The notes under the pieces were generated by a model. That model saw only the letters and a program-made list of their open reading frames with translations, made no database searches and was not told the origin of the DNA. A program made the position numbers and the translations under genes. 64,000 bases of DNA from Variovorax paradoxus B4. Lineage in GTDB: Bacteria; Pseudomonadota; Gammaproteobacteria; Burkholderiales; Burkholderiaceae_C. The stretch is from contig NC_022234.1 in NCBI RefSeq assembly GCF_000463015.1, forward strand, positions 434,001 to 498,000. The letters are read 5' to 3'. This document shows, one piece after another, positions 58,223-64,000 of this stretch. The stretch's first letter is position 1, and each line of letters starts with the position of its first letter.

Positions 58223-60663
58223 GGCATGGCTCCTTCTGTTGGCTGGCGCGGCGTCTGCGCGAGGCGCTGCTCGACGGCGAGAACGTCGCGCGTGATCTTG
58301 AGCAGCGTGTCCGGCGTCACGCTCATCGAATCGATGCCGAGTTCGACCAGGTAGGCGGCCATCTCCGGATAGTCCGAAGGCGCCTGGCCGCAGATTCCCA
58401 CGTGGCGGCCGTTGCGCCGGCCGCCTTCGATGGTCTGGCGGATCATCGCCTTCACGCCATCGTCGCGCTCGTCAAAATCGAAGGCCACGATGCGCGAGTC
58501 GCGGTCCACGCCCAGCACGAGTTGCGTCAGGTCGTTCGAGCCGATCGAGAATCCATCGAAGAGCCTGGCGAAGGCGTCGATCTGGATCACGTTGTTCGGG
58601 ATCTCGCACATGACGTAGATCTCGAGTCCGTCGACGCCGCGCCGCAGGCCGTGCGCAGCCATCGCTTCGAGCACGCGCTCGGCTTCCTGGATGCGGCGGC
58701 AGAACGGGATCATGAGCTTGACGTTCGCGAGGCCCATGTCCTCGCGCACCCGCTTCATGGCCGCGCATTCGAGCGCGAAGCCCTCCGCATAGGCCGGATG
58801 CGTGTAGCGCGACGCACCCCGGAAGCCGATCATCGGGTTTTCTTCCTTCGCCTCGAACCCGCTGCCGCCGAGCAGGCTGGCGTACTCGTTGGTCTTGAAG
58901 TCGGACATGCGCACGATCACCGGTTTCGGGTAGAAGGCTGCCGCGATCGTGCCGACGCCTTCGGCCAGTTCGCGCACGAAGTAGTCGGCCGGCCGTTCGT
59001 AGGAACGCGTCAGGCGCGCGATCTCGGCACGCACCGCAGGGTCGGCGACCTTTTCGGGATGGACCAGCGCCATCGGATGCACCTTGATGTGTTCGGCAAC
59101 GATGAACTCCATCCGCGCGAGACCCACGCCGTCGTTGGGCAGCAGGGCCGTCTGGAACGCGCTGTCGGGGTTGCCCAGGTTGACCATCAGGTGCGTCCGC
59201 GGCCGGGCGAGCGCCGAGAGCTCCACGCTGGTCTTCTCGAACGGCACCGCGCCCGCATAGACGCGCCCCTCGGCGCCCTCGGCACAGGACACGGTGATCT
59301 CGTCGCCGGTGCGGATCCTGGCGGTCGCGTCGTCACAGCCGACGACCGCGGGAATGCCGAGTTCGCGCGCCACGATGGCCGCATGGCAGGTACGCCCGCC
59401 GCGGTTGGTGACCACAGCCGCCGCGCTCTTCATCACGGTGCCCCAGTCGGGCATCGTGGTCTCCGCGACCAGCACCTCCCCCGGCCGGAACTCGCCGAGC
59501 GCCAGCACGTCCGTGACGACGCGTGCCTTGCCCGACGCGACCGACGAGCCCACGGCGCGGCCGGTGAGCAGGGGCGGGGCCGGCGCGTGCAGGCGGTATT
59601 CGTCGATCCGGTGGAGCGGCTTGCGGGACGCCACGGTCTCCGGTCTCGCCTGCACGATGTAGACGTGGCCGTCCAGCCCGTCCTTGGCCCACTCGATGTC
59701 CATGGGCGTCGGGCATCCCGCGCGGCGGCTGTAGTGGTCTTCGATCGCCACCGCCGCATCGGCGAGCGCCAGCACGTCGGCGTCGCCGATGCAGTAGCGT
59801 GCCCGGTCCTCCGGCGAGGTCGGCAGGTTGCAGGTGGATTCGCGTCCGGCGCCCTTCGAATACACCAGCCGGACATCCTTGCCGCCGAGCTTGCGCCGCA
59901 GCACGGTGCGGTGGCCCAGCTTCAGGGTGGGCTTGAAGACGTAGAACTCGTCGGGATCCACCGTTCCCTGGACGACGTTCTCGCCCAGGCCGTAGGCGCC
60001 GGTGATGAAGACGACGTCGCGGAAGCCGCTGTCGGTATCGAGCGTGAACATGACGCCGCTGGCGGCACGGTCGGAGCGCACCATCTGCATCACGCACACC
60101 GACTGCATGATCTGGAAGTGGTCGAAGCCGTTGTCGACGCGGTAGGCGATCGCGCGGTCCTTGAAGAGGCTCGCAAAACACAGCCGTACGGCGTCCATCA
60201 GCCGTGCCTCGCCGGAGATGTTCAGGAAGGTTTCGTGCTGGCCGGCGAAACTCGCGGTCGGCAGGTCTTCCGCGGTGGCGGAGCTTCGCACCGCCACGGT
60301 CATCTCGGTGCCGTATTCCGCCTGCAGCTGCGCATAGGCCGTGCGGATCTGGCTCGTCAGTTGGTCGGGGAGCGCGGCGGCGTAGACGATCTCGCGAGCG
60401 CGCTGTGCGCGCCGGGCCAGGTCATCGACGTCCTGGACGTCCAGCCCAGCCAGCGCTTCCCTCAGGCGCGGCAGCGCGTCGGCGCGTTCCAGCGTTCGCC
60501 GATACGCCTCGGCGGTGATCGCGAACCCGTTGGGCACGCGCACGCCAAGTGGACTGAGCGCGCGGTACATCTCGCCGAGCGATGCGTTCTTGCCGCCGAC
60601 GGTTGGCACGTCGTCTGCACCGAGTTCGCGGAACCAGCGGATATAGCTCGCTTGCGAGGCCAT
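58219..60663 (-). CDS. ppsA: Phosphoenolpyruvate synthase
   Basis: 814 residues. N-terminal ATP-binding domain (TVGGKNASLGEM near residue 22, VAVRSSATAEDLPTASFAGQHETFLN near 120), phosphohistidine swivel domain with GGRTCHAAIVARELGIPAVVG near 425 (catalytic His), and a PEP-utilising barrel with GFRGASRY near 620 and GSNDLTQLVLGVDRDS near 750. It converts pyruvate, ATP and water to PEP, AMP and Pi. Start chosen at MASQASYIRW, 6 nt after AAGGAG; the ATG two codons earlier overlaps that site. Co-transcribed with the CBS protein. Confidence 0.95.
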   Translation of the reverse strand: MASQASYIRWFRELGADDVPTVGGKNASLGEMYRALSPLGVRVPNGFAITAEAYRRTLERADALPRLREALAGLDVQDVDDLARRAQRAREIVYAAALPDQLTSQIRTAYAQLQAEYGTEMTVAVRSSATAEDLPTASFAGQHETFLNISGEARLMDAVRLCFASLFKDRAIAYRVDNGFDHFQIMQSVCVMQMVRSDRAASGVMFTLDTDSGFRDVVFITGAYGLGENVVQGTVDPDEFYVFKPTLKLGHRTVLRRKLGGKDVRLVYSKGAGRESTCNLPTSPEDRARYCIGDADVLALADAAVAIEDHYSRRAGCPTPMDIEWAKDGLDGHVYIVQARPETVASRKPLHRIDEYRLHAPAPPLLTGRAVGSSVASGKARVVTDVLALGEFRPGEVLVAETTMPDWGTVMKSAAAVVTNRGGRTCHAAIVARELGIPAVVGCDDATARIRTGDEITVSCAEGAEGRVYAGAVPFEKTSVELSALARPRTHLMVNLGNPDSAFQTALLPNDGVGLARMEFIVAEHIKVHPMALVHPEKVADPAVRAEIARLTRSYERPADYFVRELAEGVGTIAAAFYPKPVIVRMSDFKTNEYASLLGGSGFEAKEENPMIGFRGASRYTHPAYAEGFALECAAMKRVREDMGLANVKLMIPFCRRIQEAERVLEAMAAHGLRRGVDGLEIYVMCEIPNNVIQIDAFARLFDGFSIGSNDLTQLVLGVDRDSRIVAFDFDERDDGVKAMIRQTIEGGRRNGRHVGICGQAPSDYPEMAAYLVELGIDSMSVTPDTLLKITRDVLAVEQRLAQTPRQPTEGAMP

Positions 60664-60739
60664 GGGCATCTCCTTGCATTGTGTTGCCGTGCCTGCGCTT
60701 TCGGCGCGGTGCCCTTCGGATGCAGGCCAAGAGATGGCC

Positions 60740-60780
60740 AGTATCGGGAAGATGCGGCGCTGCACCTTGACATGGCGCAA
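60740..60780 (-). promoter_or_regulatory. FNR/Dnr-type promoter of ppsA-CBS
   Basis: Box TTGACATGGCGCAA at 60767-60780; the best minus-strand -10 is GATACT at 60740-60745, 31 bp from the centre. Predicted start about 69 nt before the ATG. Confidence 0.6.
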
Positions 60781-60906
60781 GAGACGGCGATCGACAACGA
60801 AGCCGCATCAGGCCTCTCCTCGGAAGAGGTCGGGCAGGGCCCCTCGGAGACCGCCGGTGGCGGGTCCTGCAACGCCCTGAAAGGCAAGCGGCATGGCCGC
60901 ATGCGC

Positions 60907-60948
60907 TTGCGCTGGCGCAAGGACTGCGACCCCGGGCCGGCCTAGAGT
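60907..60948 (+). promoter_or_regulatory. FNR/Dnr-type promoter of the avidin-like gene and prs-like gene
   Basis: Symmetrical variant box TTGCGCTGGCGCAA at 60907-60920; -10 TAGAGT at 60943-60948, 32 bp from the centre. The same -10 hexamer occurs at hsp20 and at the Ala-rich gene. Predicted start near 60955. Confidence 0.8.
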
Positions 60949-61022
60949 CGCGGCACGGTTGGAAGTGGTTCCTGACCGTCTGCTCGCGGCTGGCGGGCGG
61001 CACGAATGGAAGGATGGCAGCC

Positions 61023-61463
61023 ATGAGACTGGAACGAGTGCTGGCCCAATGGGCCGGGGGAGCGATGGCGGACAACCCCCAATCCCCGCAGGGCCTGGTG
61101 ACCGGGCGCTGGACCAACGAGTACGGGTCGGTGGCCGACATCGCGGTCGACGGCGACCGCGTCCTGGGCACCTACACGTCGGCGGTGGGCGACGACGCCG
61201 GCGTCTTGAGCGGACCCATCAGCGGCTTCGTGCGCGCAGACATTGTCGCATTCGCGGTGCTCTGGCCCGCGCACATGCGATCGATCACGTCCTGGGTCGG
61301 GCAGGTGGTCGACAACGATGGCGTTCCGGAGCTGAAAACCCTGTGGCACCTGATCGTGGACCTCCCGGATGCCGACGAGGCTGCCGGCCTGTGGACCACG
61401 GTCCACACGGGCGCCGACGTGTTCCGCCAGGCGATCGATCGGACGCCGGGGAGCGACGCGTGA
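61023..61463 (+). CDS. Avidin/streptavidin family protein
   Basis: 146 residues (ATG 8 nt after AAGGA). The segment from about residue 27 follows streptavidin: GRWTNEYGS, GTYTSAVGDD, VLWPAHMRSITSWVGQV, LKTLWHL and TVHTGADVF. Against streptavidin biotin contacts I match N23, S27, Y43, S45, W79, S88, T90, W92, W108, L110 and D128; only L25 differs (Tyr). There is no signal peptide, unlike secreted bacterial avidins, so it should be cytoplasmic. The TGA overlaps the GTG start of the PRPP synthetase-like gene. Biotin or a biotin-like ligand is the likely target, but the physiological role is unknown. Confidence 0.85.
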   Translation: MRLERVLAQWAGGAMADNPQSPQGLVTGRWTNEYGSVADIAVDGDRVLGTYTSAVGDDAGVLSGPISGFVRADIVAFAVLWPAHMRSITSWVGQVVDNDGVPELKTLWHLIVDLPDADEAAGLWTTVHTGADVFRQAIDRTPGSDA

Positions 61464-62482
61464 CCTGCAGCACGAAGGCCGAGGCCGCCCTGCGGCGCGA
61501 CGTCGCCGAGGCGCGATCGATGCTGGTGTTCTCGCTCGAACCCGACGAGCCGCTCGGGCGGGCGCTCGCGGATGCGCTCGACGTCCCGCTGTCGCCACTG
61601 GAGGAAAGAGCGTTTCCCGATGGCGAGCGCAAGCTGCGCCCGCTGGTCGACCCGCGCGGCGCCGATGCCTATGTGGTGCAGAGCCTGCACGGTGGCCCGG
61701 TGGAAAGCCCGCACGACAAGATCTGCCGGCTTCTCATGTTCATTGCGACGCTCAAGGACCATGGCGCCGCGCGCGTGACCGCGGTCGTTCCCTACCTGGC
61801 CTATGCGCGCAAGGACCGGCAGACCAAGCCGTTCGATCCGCTGGGCCTGCGTTGCCTGGCGCAGTGGCTGGAGTCGGCGGGCATGGCGCAGCTCATCGTG
61901 CTGGAGGTGCACAACGTCGCCGCCTTCCAGAACGCGTTCCGCTGTCCCTTCATCCACCTGTCGGTGCACCATGCGTTCCGACACCTGGCGGAGGAAATCG
62001 CCGGCGGCGGCAGCCCGATCGCGGTCGCGTCTCCCGATCCGGGCGGCGTCAAGCGTGCCCTGCTGTGGCGCGAGGCGCTCGAGGAGCACCTGCGCGAGCC
62101 GGTGCGTTTCGCGATGATCGACAAGCGCCGCAGCGCTGGAATCCTGAGTGGAGGGGAGCTGGTCGCAGGCGAAGTGGCGGGCACGAACGTGCTGCTGCTG
62201 GACGACCTGGTCGCCAGCGGCGAGACCCTGCTGCGCGGCGCCCGGGCGCTGCGCCTCTCGGGCGCCAAGAGCGTCACGGCCTTTGCCGCCCATGGGCTTT
62301 TCGTGGGAAACGCGCCGCAGACGCTGGCGGACGATGCGATTTCGAGGCTGGTCGTCAGCGACAGCATGACGCCGTTCCGGCTGCCGGAGCAGGGACCGTC
62401 CAGGGAGAAGCTGAGGGTCGTGTCGGCGGTGCCGCTGTTTGCGGAGGCGGTCCGCGCCAGCCACGTTGGCTGGCATCGGTAG
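61460..62482 (+). CDS. Ribose-phosphate pyrophosphokinase-like protein (second, divergent copy)
   Basis: 340 residues; GTG start (VTCSTKAEAAL) overlapping the stop of the avidin-like gene (GTGA). Prs-like blocks: RAFPDGERKLRPL near residue 50, VVPYLAYARKDRQTKPFDPLG near 100, LEVHNVAAFQNAF near 145 and PRPP loop VLLLDDLVASGETLLRG near 245. It is clearly different from the 54424 copy (for instance KDRQTKPFDP against RQDQRFRPGE). Whether it makes PRPP is untested. Co-translation with an avidin-family protein is unusual. Confidence 0.82.
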   Translation: MTCSTKAEAALRRDVAEARSMLVFSLEPDEPLGRALADALDVPLSPLEERAFPDGERKLRPLVDPRGADAYVVQSLHGGPVESPHDKICRLLMFIATLKDHGAARVTAVVPYLAYARKDRQTKPFDPLGLRCLAQWLESAGMAQLIVLEVHNVAAFQNAFRCPFIHLSVHHAFRHLAEEIAGGGSPIAVASPDPGGVKRALLWREALEEHLREPVRFAMIDKRRSAGILSGGELVAGEVAGTNVLLLDDLVASGETLLRGARALRLSGAKSVTAFAAHGLFVGNAPQTLADDAISRLVVSDSMTPFRLPEQGPSREKLRVVSAVPLFAEAVRASHVGWHR

Positions 62483-62558
62483 AAGACCGGCCGCCCGTGT
62501 GCCTTGGACGCAGGCCGCTCGATGGCGGCCTCCTTCGAAGGCCCCACGGAGGGCGGGA

Positions 62559-63212
62559 TCACTTCTTTCCGGTGTCTGCGGGGCGGGTGGCGCGCTTCAT
62601 GGCTTCGGCAGTGCGCCGGGACAGGTCCGCTGCGGCGCGAGCTGCGTTGCGGGTTGCTTCTTCCGCCTTGTCGAGTGCTTCGCGCGTCGCCTGTGCGGCC
62701 TTCTCGGCCTCTTCCTTGCCCGACTGCGCGGCGCGCTGGACCGATTCCTCGGCCCTGGCGACTGCCTCCCTGGTGGCCGCCGCCGCCTTGGCGCTTTCCT
62801 CCTGGGCGGCGCGCGCGGCATCCCTGGTTTCCTCGAGCGCCTTGCCGCTGGATGCCGCGGTCTTTTCTTCCAGCCGCCTGGCCGCTTCGGCCGCCTTCTG
62901 CGCGGCGCGGCGGATGCCTTCGGCCAGCGCCTTCGACACCTTGCCCGCAGCGACCTTGCTCCTTTGCGCTGCGGCCTCGGCGGCATCGGCCGCCTTGCGG
63001 GCCGCCTTCTCCGCATCGTGCGCGGTCCGGGCGGCGGCATCGCGAGCCTTTTGGGCGCCGCCTTCCGGCGGGCTCAGCTGGGCTGGGGCGGTGTAGTCCT
63101 GGGCAAGCGCGGCGGGGGCGAACGCCGCGGCCCCCATGGCGATCGCGACCGGTGCGATCAGGGCGCGAACGACGCGATCCGTGGGAAAGAGGGGTAGGGT
63201 GTGGTGGGTCAT
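62559..63212 (-). CDS. Exported alanine-rich coiled-coil protein
   Basis: 217 residues from MTHHTLPLFPTD. Signal peptide with cleavage near AALAQDY (residue 38). Residues about 50-210 are low-complexity Ala/Lys/Glu/Arg heptad sequence (repeats such as EKAARKAADAAEAAAQ and EEAEKAAQATREAL), predicted as one long helix or coiled coil, like TolA-linker, LEA or phasin-like proteins. Location periplasmic or outer surface; function unknown. A strong FNR-type promoter lies upstream. The + strand facing it also shows a long open frame, a composition artefact. Confidence 0.72.
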   Translation of the reverse strand: MTHHTLPLFPTDRVVRALIAPVAIAMGAAAFAPAALAQDYTAPAQLSPPEGGAQKARDAAARTAHDAEKAARKAADAAEAAAQRSKVAAGKVSKALAEGIRRAAQKAAEAARRLEEKTAASSGKALEETRDAARAAQEESAKAAAATREAVARAEESVQRAAQSGKEEAEKAAQATREALDKAEEATRNAARAAADLSRRTAEAMKRATRPADTGKK

Positions 63213-63297
63213 GGGATTCTCGGTGAAGTGATGCGATCCAGGCGGGCCGGTGCGGCGTTCATGGGGAGTGCTCCAGAAGCGGGTTCGAGGAATTTCC

Positions 63298-63339
63298 ACT
63301 CTAGGCACCCGATCGCGGGCTTCGGTTGCGCTGGATCAA
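63298..63339 (-). promoter_or_regulatory. FNR/Dnr-type promoter of the Ala-rich protein gene
   Basis: Box TTGCGCTGGATCAA at 63326-63339 (promoter direction TTGATCCAGCGCAA, same as hsp20 and the PRTase); minus-strand -10 TAGAGT at 63298-63303, 32 bp from the centre. The plus-strand cytochrome gene begins 74 bp away and may share the box. Confidence 0.82.
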
Positions 63340-63412
63340 GCGGCGATCCTCGGCGGCGCGGAGGATGGCGTCTCGCTGCTGACGGTCGAACAGATAGACA
63401 GAGGAGTCCCCG

Positions 63413-63817
63413 ATGCGCCCCATGCTCGTTCCCGCGGATGGCTGCCTTGCGCAGCGCTTGCGGACATTGGCAGCGATTGCCATGGCCCTCGTGTTCCTGC
63501 ACGGCAGCCCGGCCCGGGCCCAATCCCGCGGCGAGCTGCTCTACGACACGAACTGCATCGCCTGCCACAGCGAGAAGATGCACTGGCGCAGCGGGAAGCT
63601 GGTCAACGACTGGGCCAGCCTCGAAGCGCAGGTGCGGCACTGGCAGCAGGCCGCCTCGCTCGGATGGAGCGATGAGGATGTCCTGGAGGTCGCCCGCCAT
63701 CTCAATGAGCGCTTCTACGGCTTCGCGCCGAGGAGCACGACGGGTGCGCTGGAGTTCCCGGTGCCAGCGCCATCCGCCGCGGGACCGACGCGGCTTGCCC
63801 GGCCAGGCCGGCCATGA
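63413..63817 (+). CDS. Small c-type cytochrome, monohaem
   Basis: 134 residues. Signal peptide (RLRTLAAIAMALVFLHGSPARA) then RGELLYDTNCIACHSEKMHWR with the CxxCH haem site near residue 48. The usual C-terminal axial Met is not obvious; His residues near 56 (MHW) or 78 (VRHW) could be the sixth ligand. Periplasmic electron carrier, partner unknown. Ribosome site GAGGAG. Adjacent to the box at 63326-63339. Confidence 0.85.
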   Translation: MRPMLVPADGCLAQRLRTLAAIAMALVFLHGSPARAQSRGELLYDTNCIACHSEKMHWRSGKLVNDWASLEAQVRHWQQAASLGWSDEDVLEVARHLNERFYGFAPRSTTGALEFPVPAPSAAGPTRLARPGRP

Positions 63818-63861
63818 GGCCCGTCCTTCGCGGCCGATCGAGGCGCCACCTGGAGATGCGA

Positions 63862-64000
63862 ATGAAGCGCGCAGCGACCCTTGCCGTTCCCTTGCTGGCT
63901 TTCTTGCTGGGTGGCTGCGCCGGCATGCATGCGCGCGATCGGGACGCCACGCTCGTCGGCGCGTTTGCGGGCGCGGGCCTCGGCAGCGTGGCCGCCCGCG
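63862..64000 (+). CDS. Glycine-zipper lipoprotein, 3' end outside window
   Basis: The frame starts at ATG 63862 (GGAG 6 nt upstream) and is open to the window end (46 codons). Lipoprotein signal MKRAATLAVPLLAFLLGGC with lipobox LGGC, then GAFAGAGLGSVAAR, a glycine-zipper pattern as in OsmB/SlyB-type outer-membrane lipoproteins. It follows the cytochrome gene by 44 bp. Confidence 0.7.
   Translation, partial: MKRAATLAVPLLAFLLGGCAGMHARDRDATLVGAFAGAGLGSVAAR

Larger units (their letters stand above)
60664..61022. other. Gene-free stretch with two divergent FNR-type promoters
   Basis: 359 bp between ppsA (minus) and the avidin-like gene (plus). It holds the two boxes listed separately (60767-60780 and 60907-60920). 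I see no convincing gene or RNA between them. A 57-codon plus-strand frame (60772-60945) starts inside the first box and is considered spurious. Confidence 0.6.

Noticed and set aside
60772..60945. 57-codon plus-strand ORF between ppsA and the avidin-like gene
   Set aside because: It starts inside one FNR-type box, contains the other, and has no ribosome site; both boxes are better explained as promoters.

Overview
This 64 kb high-GC window looks like a chromosomal segment of a denitrifying betaproteobacterium, probably Comamonadaceae (Variovorax, Acidovorax or Hydrogenophaga type). That assignment is inferred from the nar and nor gene style and from several small proteins typical of the group; no rRNA or marker gene is present to prove it. 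I see no tRNA, rRNA, insertion sequence, phage gene or CRISPR array. Almost every open stretch carries an FNR/Dnr-type box (TTG-N8-CAA), and most boxes have a [T/C]AnnnT -10 element 31-32 bp from the box centre, the class II geometry (box at -41.5). The window therefore reads as one large low-oxygen / nitrogen-oxide regulon. No gene for the FNR-type regulator lies inside it.

Layout. 1-2208: the end of a universal stress protein (USP) and a phosphotransferase/P-loop kinase. 2236-3925: L,D-transpeptidase, a USP remnant, a Nudix hydrolase and a small DUF2892 membrane protein. 4023-9861 (minus): NO-handling operon DUF2249 - quinol NO reductase (norZ type) - nsrR - DUF59 - membrane protein - nnrS, with an FNR box and an NsrR-like operator over the predicted transcription start. 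9992-10405: a small plus-strand gene. 10417-26930 (minus): a 12-gene run narK1-narK2-narGHJI-PPIase-carbonic anhydrase-nitronate monooxygenase-B12-dependent ribonucleotide reductase-nitroreductase-acyltransferase, every junction overlapping or under 30 bp.

27029-35855: YitT protein, two hemerythrin-like proteins, a UbiM-like flavin hydroxylase, OsmC, an odd half-length ornithine-carbamoyltransferase-like protein and a tripartite ABC exporter. 35881-46963: Hsp20, a PaaK-like ligase, a phosphoribosyltransferase, a second USP-phosphotransferase pair, a host-attachment-like protein, a CFA-synthase/FAD-oxidoreductase pair resembling TmsB/TmsA, another USP and a PHA synthase. 47058-54358: P-type cation ATPase, USP, Ca/H-type exchanger, BON lipoprotein, thiolase and several very small proteins. 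54424-64000: two divergent PRPP synthetases, an FtsH-type protease, PEP synthase with a CBS protein, an avidin-family protein, an alanine-rich coiled-coil protein, a c-type cytochrome and a lipoprotein cut by the window end.

Together the genes supply nitrate respiration and transport, NO removal, oxygen-independent dNTP synthesis, proteostasis (Hsp20, FtsH), carbon and energy storage (PHA synthase, thiolase, PEP synthase), membrane lipid modification and multiple USPs. The content recalls the low-oxygen-activated (lxa) locus described in Burkholderia cenocepacia. The least expected items are the avidin-like gene, the carbamoyltransferase-like gene without its carbamoyl-phosphate motifs, promoters that appear to give leaderless mRNAs, and short leader ORFs whose stop overlaps the start of the main gene.
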